The notes under the pieces: model-generated
What the model saw: the letters and a program-made list of their open reading frames with translations, nothing else
Databases searched by the model: none
What the model was told of the DNA's origin: nothing
Shown here: in pieces, positions 41,271 through 49,700 of the stretch
How positions within the stretch are numbered: the stretch's first letter is position 1
Layout: each line of letters opens with the position of its first letter
Translations under genes and position numbers: made by a program
DNA from: Roseomonas nitratireducens
Lineage (GTDB): Bacteria; Pseudomonadota; Alphaproteobacteria; Acetobacterales; Acetobacteraceae
Assembly (NCBI RefSeq): GCF_017813355.1
Contig: NZ_JAGIYZ010000001.1
Location: 124,001 to 188,000 of the forward strand
DNA: 64,000 bases
Direction: 5' to 3'

Positions 41271-42244
41271 TCCGCCAGGGCGTCTTCGACCACCCGGTCA
41301 CCATCGGCATCGTCGCCGCGACGGTGGCCGTGCTGCTGGTCGCCGCGGGCGTGATCGGCGCGATGACGGCGATGGGCAGGGGCACGCCGGAGCTGCGGCG
41401 GGAATTGTGGCTGCGGCTGGGATCCTGGTGCCTGCTGCTGCCGCTGATGATGGGGCCGGTGCTGCTGGGCCGCGAATGGGTGATCGGCGCGGTGACGCTG
41501 CTCGGCCTCGCCTGCCTGCGCGAATTCGACCGGGCGACGGGGCTTTTCCGCGAACCGCTGGTCGCCGCGCTGGTGGTGCTCGGCATCGTCGCGGTGAACT
41601 TCGCGGCACTCGATCATTGGTACGGGTTCTTCGTGGCACTTTGGCCGCTGACCGTCGGCGTGATCTGCATCGGGACGATCCCGCGCGACCGGCCTTCGGG
41701 ATACGTGCAGCGCACCGCGCTCGGCATCCTCGCCTACATGCTGTTCGGCGCGGGGCTCGCGCACCTGTCCTTCATGGCGAACGATCCCGCCTATCGGCCG
41801 GTGCTGCTGATGCTGCTGACGACCGTCGCGCTGTCCGACGTCGCGGCCTTCACCTTCGGCAAGCTGATCGGCGGGCCGAAGCTGCTGCCGGCGACGAGCC
41901 CGAACAAGTCGATCTCCGGCGCGCTCGGCGCGCTTTGCGTGACCACGCTGCTGGTGGCGGGCCTTGCCTGGGCGATCTTTGCCGGCACGCCGATGGCGCA
42001 GCCGCATTGGCTGCTGCTGTTCGGGCTGATCGTGGGCATCGGCGCGCAGGCGGGGGACCTGATGCTGTCGTCCATCAAGCGCGACATCGGCATCAAGGAC
42101 ATGGGGACGATCCTGCCCGGGCATGGCGGGGTGCTGGACCGCTTCAACTCGCTGCTGCTGGTCGCCCCCGCCGCCTTCCACTTCATCCGCTTCTTCGTCG
42201 GCGTGGCGGAACAGCAGCCGGCGCGTCTGATCACGGGGGGCTGA
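41267..42244 (+). CDS. Phosphatidate cytidylyltransferase-like protein (CdsA paralog)
   Basis: A 325-residue membrane protein with about eight hydrophobic segments. The C-terminal CdsA signature is clear: SSIKRDIGIKDMGTILPGHGG followed by VLDRFN, where the last Asp of the consensus is Asn. It should make CDP-diacylglycerol from phosphatidate and CTP. Coupling to a CDP-alcohol transferase and an acyltransferase, as in the ynbA/ynbB pair of enterobacteria, suggests a dedicated side branch rather than the housekeeping enzyme (inference). Its stop shares a base with the next start (TGATG). Confidence 0.87.
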   Translation: MIRQGVFDHPVTIGIVAATVAVLLVAAGVIGAMTAMGRGTPELRRELWLRLGSWCLLLPLMMGPVLLGREWVIGAVTLLGLACLREFDRATGLFREPLVAALVVLGIVAVNFAALDHWYGFFVALWPLTVGVICIGTIPRDRPSGYVQRTALGILAYMLFGAGLAHLSFMANDPAYRPVLLMLLTTVALSDVAAFTFGKLIGGPKLLPATSPNKSISGALGALCVTTLLVAGLAWAIFAGTPMAQPHWLLLFGLIVGIGAQAGDLMLSSIKRDIGIKDMGTILPGHGGVLDRFNSLLLVAPAAFHFIRFFVGVAEQQPARLITGG

Positions 42245-42951
42245 TGGATTTCCGCCTGCGCCCGGCCCGCGACCATGGGATGGAAGCCGCCGACCGGCTG
42301 CGCAGCCTGTCGCGGGAGAGGGGGCTGGGCAGCATCCTGCTGGGCGGGGCGTGGCGGCGCGTGCTGCGAGGTTATCTCGCCCTGTTCCATCGGCTGCGCG
42401 TGGAGGGGCGGGAGAACCTGCCGCCGCCGCCCTTCGTGCTGGTCGCCAACCATGCGAGCCACCTGGATGCGCTGGTGCTGTCCGCCGTGCTGCGGGGGGA
42501 GGCGGCGCGGCGCGGCCATGCCCTGGCGGCGGGCGACACCTTCTTCGGCTCGACGCTGTCCTCGGCCTTCGCCGCCTACGCCGTGAACGCGCTGCCGGTC
42601 TGGCGCAAGCGCACGCGGGCGAGCGAGATCGCGACGCTGCGGGAGCGGCTGGTGGAGGATGGGCTGGTCTACATCCTGTTCCCCGAGGGCACGCGCGCGC
42701 GGGATGGCGTGATGGCGGCCTTCCAGCCCGGCATCGGCGCGCTGGTGGCGGGAACGGAGGTGCCTGTGGTGCCGTGCTTCCTGGATGGCGCCTTCGCCGC
42801 CTGGCCGCCGCAGGCGCGCTTCCCCAAGCCCGGGCGCCTGCGGCTTTGGATCGGCGCGCCGCTGCGTTTCGCGGATGTCCCGGCGGGGCGCGCGGGGTGG
42901 GAGGCGGTGGCGGTGCGCTGCGAGGCGGCGGTGCGGGCGCTGGCGCGTTGA
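42244..42951 (+). CDS. 1-acyl-glycerol-3-phosphate acyltransferase-like (PlsC family)
   Basis: A 235-residue acyltransferase with the catalytic NHASHLD near 82-88 (the HX4D box) and FPEGTR near 142, the glycerophosphate-binding box. It has no clear transmembrane helix, although a hydrophobic patch near 38-50 may bind the membrane. As the third gene of the operon it would provide the phosphatidate used by the CdsA-like enzyme. The following 94 bases turn sharply A/T-rich. Confidence 0.9.
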   Translation: MDFRLRPARDHGMEAADRLRSLSRERGLGSILLGGAWRRVLRGYLALFHRLRVEGRENLPPPPFVLVANHASHLDALVLSAVLRGEAARRGHALAAGDTFFGSTLSSAFAAYAVNALPVWRKRTRASEIATLRERLVEDGLVYILFPEGTRARDGVMAAFQPGIGALVAGTEVPVVPCFLDGAFAAWPPQARFPKPGRLRLWIGAPLRFADVPAGRAGWEAVAVRCEAAVRALAR

Positions 42952-42986
42952 CGTGGCCATTCACGTAGCACGCGGATCGCAGATTT

Positions 42987-43015
42987 TTGTTTTGATAAAG
43001 AATCAATAAAATAAC
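42987..43015 (+). promoter_or_regulatory. Candidate promoter and operator of the AT-rich HTH gene
   Basis: A TTGTTT sequence (42987-42992) and AATAAC (43010-43015) are 17 bases apart and could serve as -35 and -10. Between them is the perfect palindrome TTGAT-AAAGA-ATCAA (42992-43006), well placed for autorepression by the HTH protein encoded downstream. A GGAGAG ribosome site precedes the ATG at 43046. Confidence 0.4.
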
Positions 43016-43045
43016 GAAACTCCAAGAGGATCGTGGAGAGATTTG

Positions 43046-43714
43046 ATGCTTTCCGAAGCAGAAGCCTTCGCGGAGCGGCTTCGCCGGATCTGCGACACCC
43101 ATGATCGCGCGGAACTTCGCTCGTACGGACGGCAAGCTCTCATTGCGCGTGAGTTAGATGTTAGCGAGGAGACAAGTAGAAAATGGTTCAGTGGAGTTAT
43201 GCGTCCGCGACCTGGCAAAATGAAAAGACTAGCGGAATTTCTTGGGGTTGATGAGGTTTGGCTTACGTTAGGCCGTGATCCAGACGTGAGTGCGCGAGAG
43301 CAGAGAATTTTAGCAAAAAATGCGAGTGGAGCTGCGTATTTTATTCGTGGATTTCTTGAAATGAGCGGAGCCTCAACATCTGTTCGAAGTCAAAGAGACA
43401 ACAGAGAATATATTGATTTTTTTGCAACAATCAATGGAGATCAGGTAGGTATCTTTGCGGCTTTCGGCCGAGAATTAAATAATAAGTATATTGTTCAATT
43501 TCCTGCAGAGCATCACGAACTAAGAATTCTTGCTGTGCTTGCGGATAGATCAGAGTTTTGTATATTAGATATGTCATCGGAATTTTTGGATCGATTTTCA
43601 TCACGAAAAGCGGGGGACAGGGCTGTCGATATTGAACGTTCTACCCAAGGAGAATTTGTCACAGGCGGCTATATATGGCCGAGATTGAGGCCGGGAAAGC
43701 TTCCAAAGCCATAG
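43046..43714 (+). CDS. HTH-domain protein of foreign, AT-rich composition
   Basis: A 222-residue protein. An N-terminal lambda-repressor-like HTH can be seen (ALIARELDVSEETSRKWFSG, then KMKRLAEFLGVDEVWLTLGRD). The C-terminal 140 residues, with EYIDFFATINGDQVGIFAAFG and ELRILAVLADRSEFCIL, form an alpha/beta domain I cannot assign. It is not an S24 LexA-type peptidase domain. Base composition falls far below the neighbours; the sequence line 43381-43440 has 19 G/C of 60. Codons such as AAT, ATA and AGA, rare elsewhere here, are frequent. It is a single gene acquired by transfer, with no phage or transposon genes beside it. The ATG at 43046 is preferred over the TTG directly before it. Confidence 0.8.
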   Translation: MLSEAEAFAERLRRICDTHDRAELRSYGRQALIARELDVSEETSRKWFSGVMRPRPGKMKRLAEFLGVDEVWLTLGRDPDVSAREQRILAKNASGAAYFIRGFLEMSGASTSVRSQRDNREYIDFFATINGDQVGIFAAFGRELNNKYIVQFPAEHHELRILAVLADRSEFCILDMSSEFLDRFSSRKAGDRAVDIERSTQGEFVTGGYIWPRLRPGKLPKP

Positions 43715-43777
43715 TCTGCTGCCTGAAGTTGACGGCGGTGTTGACGAGACAACTACAGTAGCGGTGTCCGAGAGTCT

Positions 43778-43835
43778 GGGTTCCGAGGGCCTTTCGGCCC
43801 TCGGCGGGGGAGTGCGAGGGGGCGGCGCCCCCTCG
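43778..43835 (+). repeat. Family A double-hairpin repeat
   Basis: Hairpin one is GAGGGCC-TTTC-GGCCCTC. Hairpin two is CGAGGGGGC-GGC-GCCCCCTCG (43815-43835). It ends 5 bases before the stop of the minus-strand MOSC gene, in the convergent gap behind the AT-rich HTH gene. Its first half is nearly identical to the copy at 35924. Confidence 0.85.
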
Positions 43836-43840
43836 TGGCG

Positions 43841-44383
43841 CTACACGGGCGCGAGTGCGCGGTGTTCCCCCGCGGGGATGTCGACGCCGATCGCATCCCC
43901 GACCCGCAGCGTCCCGCCGCGCAGCACCACGCCCATCACCCCCGCCTTGCGCACCAGCGTGCCGTCCGGCGCGCGGTCCAGCACCGCCTGCATCAGCCCG
44001 GGTTGGAAGCGGTCGAGCTGCGCGCAGGGGTTGCGCAGCCCTGTCACTTCCACGATGGCGCTGCCGCCGAGCCGCAGCCGCGTCCCCGTCGGCAGGGCGA
44101 GCAGGTCGAGCCCTTCGGTCAGCACGTTCTCGCCGATGTCGCCGGGCCGCACGGTGAAGCCGCGCGCGGCGAGTTCGCCCAGTAGTTCGGCGTGCAGCAG
44201 GTGCACCTGGCGCAGGTTCGGCTGCGTCGGGTCGCGCGCGACGCGGGACCGGTGCTTCACCGTGACGCCGGCATGGGCATCCCCTTCGACGCCGAGGCCC
44301 TCGAGGAGCGTGATCTCCTCGACAGGTTGCTTGGAAAAACGATGCGCGCCGTCCCGCGCGACGGCGAGGATGCGCGCGGTCAT
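43841..44383 (-). CDS. MOSC-domain protein
   Basis: A 180-residue MOSC protein with GDAHAGVTVKHRSR near 30-43, the GENVLTEGLDL strand near 87 and the conserved Cys in GLRNPCAQL near 119. MOSC proteins bind sulfur through this Cys and deliver it in molybdenum-cofactor or other metal-sulfur chemistry. The start overlaps the pgi stop by four bases (ATGA), so it is translated with pgi, a combination with no obvious metabolic logic. Confidence 0.9.
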   Translation of the reverse strand: MTARILAVARDGAHRFSKQPVEEITLLEGLGVEGDAHAGVTVKHRSRVARDPTQPNLRQVHLLHAELLGELAARGFTVRPGDIGENVLTEGLDLLALPTGTRLRLGGSAIVEVTGLRNPCAQLDRFQPGLMQAVLDRAPDGTLVRKAGVMGVVLRGGTLRVGDAIGVDIPAGEHRALAPV

Positions 44384-46002
44384 GCGCGAAGAGCCGCGAG
44401 GGTCGCCGCCGTCGCCGGGTCGGCCACGCTGCCTTGGCCTTCCAGCGCCGGCAGGATGCCGCCGGCGAGTTGCTTGCCGAGTTCCACGCCCCATTGGTCG
44501 AAGGGGTTGATGCCCCAGAGCGCGCCGAGGCAGGCGACCTTGTGCTCGTAGAGCGCCACCAGCGCGCCGAGGGCGAAGGCATCGAGCCGCGGCAGGAGGA
44601 TGAGCGTCGAGGGACGATCGCCGGTGAAGACGCGATGGGGCGCGAGTGCGGCGATCTCGGCCTCGCTCCGCCCGGCCGCGCGCATCTCGGCCGCGACGGC
44701 CTGCGCGTCCTTGCCGCGCAGCAGCGCCTCGGCCTGGGCGAGGCCGTTGGCCAGCAGCTTGCGGTGGCTGTCGGCGTGCGGATGGTCGGGCGTGGCGACG
44801 AGGATGATGTCGGCGGGCACCGGCACGGGCGCCTGGTGCAGCAGCTGCATGAAGGAATGCTGGGCGTTGGTGCCGGGTTCCCCGAACACCACCGCGCCGG
44901 TCGCGCGCGGCACGGGCGTGCCATCCGCGCGCACGCCCTTGCCGAGGCTTTCCATTTCCAGCTGCTGCAGATGCGCGGCGAAGCGCGACAGGCGTTCGTC
45001 ATAGGCGAGCACGGCGCGCGCGGGGTAGCCGAGCGCGTTGACGTGCCACGCCTCGGTCAGCGCGAGCAGCAGCGGCAGGTTGTCGGTGGGCGGCGCGGCC
45101 AGCGCATGCGAATCCATCGCGCGCGCGCCTTCGAGCAGCCGGTCGAAGGCGGGCACACCCAGCGCAAGGGCGAGGGAGAGGCCGATCGCGCTCCACAGGC
45201 TGAAGCGCCCGCCGATCCATTCGTGGAAGCCGAAGACGCGGTCGGGCGCGACGCCGAAGGCGGCGGTGGCCGGCAGGTTGGTGGACAGTGCCGCGAGATG
45301 CGCCCCCGCGCCGGCTTCGCCGAGCGCATCGACGAGCCAGGCGCGGGCGAGGGCCGCGTTCGCCATCGTCTCCTGCGTCGTGAAGGTCTTCGACGCCACC
45401 AGGACGAGGGTGCGGGCGGGATCGAGGCGCGCGCGCATCTCCTCCCACGCATGGGCGTCGACATTGCCGAGGAAATGCGCGCGCAGCGGCGCGGCCGGCG
45501 TCCAGAGAGCGCGCGCGGCCATGGCGGGGCCGAGATCCGATCCGCCGATGCCGATGTTGAGCACGTCGGTGAAGCGCTGCCCGGTCGCGCCGCGCGCGGT
45601 GCCGTCGTGGACGGATGCCGCGAAGCCGCGCATGCGGGCGAGCGTGCCCTGCGCGTCGCGCCAGAGTGCGACGAGTTCGGGCGTGCCTTCGGGCTGCGTC
45701 GCCGCGCGCAGCGCCATGTGCGCGGCGCCGCGCTCCTCGGTCACGTTCACCAACTCGCCGCGCGCCATGCGGGCGAGGAAGCCCGGCGCGTCGGCGGCGC
45801 GCGCGAGGGCGAGCAGCGCATCCAGCGCGGCGGGCGCGATGGCGGTGCGGGAGACGTCGAGGGTGAGGCCCGCGCCGCGCCGCGTCATGCGCGCGGGACG
45901 GTCCGGATCGGCGGCGAACAACGGCCGGATGGCGGCCGCGCCCGGCCGCCGCCCGAGGGTTTCGACCGCGGCCCAGGCCGCCTGGATGTCAGCGTCGTTC
46001 AT
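44380..46002 (-). CDS. pgi: Glucose-6-phosphate isomerase
   Basis: A 540-residue enzyme interconverting glucose-6-phosphate and fructose-6-phosphate. Signatures present are VLNIGIGGSDLGPAM, SKTFTTQETM, the catalytic Glu in GEPGTNAQHSF and the C-terminal INPFDQWGVELGKQLA. Length is normal for the long bacterial type. It is the first gene of a two-gene unit with the MOSC gene and diverges from the histidine phosphatase gene. Confidence 0.96.
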   Translation of the reverse strand: MNDADIQAAWAAVETLGRRPGAAAIRPLFAADPDRPARMTRRGAGLTLDVSRTAIAPAALDALLALARAADAPGFLARMARGELVNVTEERGAAHMALRAATQPEGTPELVALWRDAQGTLARMRGFAASVHDGTARGATGQRFTDVLNIGIGGSDLGPAMAARALWTPAAPLRAHFLGNVDAHAWEEMRARLDPARTLVLVASKTFTTQETMANAALARAWLVDALGEAGAGAHLAALSTNLPATAAFGVAPDRVFGFHEWIGGRFSLWSAIGLSLALALGVPAFDRLLEGARAMDSHALAAPPTDNLPLLLALTEAWHVNALGYPARAVLAYDERLSRFAAHLQQLEMESLGKGVRADGTPVPRATGAVVFGEPGTNAQHSFMQLLHQAPVPVPADIILVATPDHPHADSHRKLLANGLAQAEALLRGKDAQAVAAEMRAAGRSEAEIAALAPHRVFTGDRPSTLILLPRLDAFALGALVALYEHKVACLGALWGINPFDQWGVELGKQLAGGILPALEGQGSVADPATAATLAALRA

Positions 46003-46057
46003 GGGCTCATCCTGGCACGGGGCTGGAAGATCGGCACGGGGGCAGCACATCAGGGGC

Positions 46058-46702
46058 ATGTGGCCGCGCCGTGGCATCGTCGCCCTGCTGCTCGCCCCCG
46101 CCGCGGCGCGGGCGGAGCGCTTCTCGCCCGTGACGGACGCGCAGCCGGAAGGCGCGGCGCTGGTCGCGCGGCTGCAGGCGGGCGGGATGGTGCTGTTCTT
46201 CCGCCACGCCGACACGCGGGGCGAGCCGTGCGACCGCAGCTTCCGGGTGGGCGACCGGGCGGGGCAGCGCAACATCTCGCCCGCCGGGCGCGCGCAGTCG
46301 CGGCGGATCGGGGAGCGGCTGGCCGCGCTGCGCATCCCCGTCGCCTTCCCGGTGCTGGCGGGCCCGGTCTATCGCGCGCGCGACACGGCCGAGGAAGCCT
46401 TCGGCGCGGCACGGGTGCGCGTGACTGACAGCCTGCTCGCGGATGATTTTTCCGGCCCGCGGCTGGACTGGGTGCTGGCGGAACATCGGCGCCTGTTCTC
46501 GGCGCCGGTGCCGCGGGGGGAGGTGCGCGTGCTGGTCGGGCACCGCACGCCGACGATCATGGTGGCGGGCGATGCGGTCGGCGGGAGGGCGTTTCCGGAA
46601 GGCGGCGCGCTGGTGATCGAGCCGGGCGGGGCGGAAGGGTTCCGCGTGCTGGGGGTGCTGGAGCTGGCGGGGCTGGCGGGGGGTGGGTTTCACGGGTGTT
46701 GA
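46058..46702 (+). CDS. Exported histidine phosphatase family protein
   Basis: A 214-residue protein with an N-terminal signal (MWPRRGIVALLLAPAAARA). The phosphatase domain has the nucleophilic His in FFRHADTRGEPCD, where the classic RHG is RHA, an Arg in YRARDTAEEAF and the second His in VLVGHRTP. It should act in the periplasm on a phospho-ester of unknown identity. The longer upstream frame is a shadow of pgi. It stands alone, 93 bases before the large RTX gene. Confidence 0.85.
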   Translation: MWPRRGIVALLLAPAAARAERFSPVTDAQPEGAALVARLQAGGMVLFFRHADTRGEPCDRSFRVGDRAGQRNISPAGRAQSRRIGERLAALRIPVAFPVLAGPVYRARDTAEEAFGAARVRVTDSLLADDFSGPRLDWVLAEHRRLFSAPVPRGEVRVLVGHRTPTIMVAGDAVGGRAFPEGGALVIEPGGAEGFRVLGVLELAGLAGGGFHGC

Positions 46703-46795
46703 GGGCGAGACTCTCTCGCCGCGTGCGACACGAAATCGTGTCTGGCATTTGCCCGGGTAGGCGCCGCACTCGTTACGGGAGCGGAGCTAGAGGCC

Positions 46796-49700
46796 ATGGT
46801 CCCGACCAGCGCAACCATCCTGCATCAGGGCGTCGCCTACCAGGTCCAGGTCGGCGTCGCTCCGGACGCCTTCAGGCCGACCGCGAACGGCGCGACGGTG
46901 ACGAACGAGCGCGTTCTCGCCGAGCTCTACGCGGCGACGAAGAGCCTCGTCTATGCGAACAACGTGGTCGGGGCCCAATCCGATGCGCAACTGATCGCAT
47001 CCTACGTCCAGCCGACGAGGGACCTGCTCGCATCGCTGGAACGCATCGCCGGGCTGAGCCGGCTCAGGGACTTCCTCGGGGAAGCGGCCGGCGCGGCGGT
47101 TGCCATCTATATGCGGCCGGACACGCTGGTCCTCGGCGCGGGGCAGGTCGCGGACAGCTTCTCCTTCACGGTGGAGCGCGCCTTCCCGGGCTACTTCGAC
47201 GCCGCGAACCTGACGCTCGAACTGCTCGGCTTCCTGAAGGCCGCGACGCAGATCGCGGCCGGCGAAGCGCTGCTCGTGCAGGGGCTTCAGTTCGCGCGCG
47301 GCGTCCAGTCGCAGCTTGCACGCGGGCAGGCGATCGACATCCAGGACATCTACGATGCCGGCAACGGGCTGCACAACGGCGCCAGCGTCCTGCAGCACAT
47401 CGGCTCCGCATTGGCGTCCGACCCATCCCTCCAGGCGACGGTGCTCGACGACATCAAGGACATGCTCTGGTCCTTCGTGAACGGCGCCGTTGGAACCTTC
47501 GCGAAGATCAAGTCCTTCACCGGCGTCGTGAAGGCGGTCGACGTCGCATCGTCCCAGATCCGCGGCTGGTTGTCGGTCAGCGAGGCGCTGGTCGAGTACA
47601 GGGATGGCGTCCGGGAACTGATGGCCGCATCCGCAACCGGCCTTCCCTGGCTGACGCAGGAGCAGATCGCCGCCTTCGAGGCGACCTTCGACGGCCGCAC
47701 GCCGCCATCGGTCACGCCCGTGACGGACATGATCGACGTGACGGTGGGACCGAGCGCCACCGATACGACCGACGCGCGGATCCTCGTGTCCGACACGCCC
47801 TTCGTCGAGGGATATTCCGGACAGCAATTCTTTCTCGTTCGCCTGAGCGAGGCGCTGCAGACCGACGTCAGCGTGCGATATTCCATCTACGGCTATTCCG
47901 GCACGCCCGGGTATGCGTCCCCCGGGAGCGACTTCGCGGCGGAGACCGCGCGGACGCTGACGATCGCGGCCGGCCAGACCTTTGGCCTGATCCCCGTCAC
48001 GGTCCTGGACGACGGCGTGGCGGAGGACGCCGCCGAGGCGATCAAGCTTGCGATCTACGACCCGCGGGGCGCGCGGCTGAGCAACGGCGCCTACAACGAC
48101 GTCATTACCGGCTGGATCGTCGATGACGATCGCAGCGCCGGTCCCGATGCGGGACGGACCATCGGCGCGATCGTCGCCGGGAATACGGCGAACTCAGGCG
48201 GCGGAAGCACCGGCGGTGGCGGCGGCGGAACGACCGGCGGCGGCACGGGCAGCATCAACACGCCGGTCTTCACCACGGGCGGATCGAACCTGGCGGCGAT
48301 CGCCTTCGCGGCGGATGGCGGCGGCGGCTCCTCGGGCGGCAAGGCGACCGTCACATACCGGGTCACGAATGTCGGCGACACGCGCAGTGCCAGGGGTGAG
48401 GCGGACATCGTGCTGGCGAACGACGCCGCGCTGTCGCTGGGCCGCCGTGTCGGCGAAGGGTTCGGAATCCCGGAACTCGAACCCGGCGAAAGCCGCGTCT
48501 GGACGCGGGAGGTGACACTCCCGGTCTCCGGCAATGGCGACTACTTCCTCGGCATCGACGTGCGGTCGCTGTCGCTCGGGCACAATCGGATCGAGACCGA
48601 CGACACGGCGTCCATTCCCTTCCGGATCGGGCCTGGGTTGTCGGGTGATCCGGACTTGCGGATCTCCTTCGCCTCCAGCCCCGCCGGCATCGTCGCGCCG
48701 GGCGGTCCGATCGACTTCGGGGTGACCGTGCGGACCAATTCGAATGGCTCGCCGGCATATGATTACCGGCTGTTGCTCTCGCGCGACTCGTCCCTCTCCT
48801 TTGACGACCTGGTGGTGCTGGACCGCAGGAGCGACGCGGGCCTGGGAGCCGCCGTCGTCGGCGGGCGAACCCACACGCACTCGGTCCCGCTGCCATCGGG
48901 CGTCGAGGACGGCATCTACAGCCTGATCGCCGTGGCCGACCCATTCGGCCAGATCCGCGAGACGGATGAGAGCAACAATATCCGCGTTGGCCCGCAGGTG
49001 GTCGTCTCGTCGCGCATGCCGGACGCGGATGTGCTTCCCAACATCGTTGGGTCGCACCTTGTCGTGGCGAATGACGTGATGGATGTCGCGCTGAGCTATA
49101 GCATCAAGGCCTTCGGTTACCTCGACAGCCCGGATGATCCGTTCTTCGACATCGCTGCTGCGTCATCGCGTGCCGTCGGACTGAGATTCATCTTCTCGGG
49201 AGACGCGGTGCTCGACGAAGCGGACATCGTCTGGAGGGTGGCAGTTGCAACCGCTTCCGATCCGGCTCGCGTCATCGGCTACAGCACGACGCAAGCGTTG
49301 CCACGCTGGCTACCAGGCGGGGACGTCTTTCTTTTTGCGGTCTTCGACCACCGCAACGGAATCGCCGAAGACCGCGAGTGGGACAACGTCACCGCGCCCG
49401 TGAAGATCACCGTCGTCAACAACGCACCGCGCACCGTGGCGACGGGCGATGATGCGATCTCGGTCGCGGAAGGCGCCGTCACCATGCGCGGCATCCTCGC
49501 GAACGATGCATCGACCATCGCCCAGGCGCTGTCCGTGGCGCGCCTCGACGGCGAATTCGTCGGAGCGGCCGGGGTGCGCCTTGTCGCCGCAAGCGGCCTC
49601 GTCCTCCGGATCGACGCGGCGGGCCTGCTGTCGGCCGACGCGACGAACCTCCTCCGACCGCTCGCGGCGGGGGAGACCCTGACCGAACGCTTCACCTACG

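Noticed and set aside
43046-43714. AT-rich HTH gene considered as part of a prophage
   Set aside because: The neighbours on both sides are housekeeping-type genes in normal composition; no integrase, structural or lysis gene is present.
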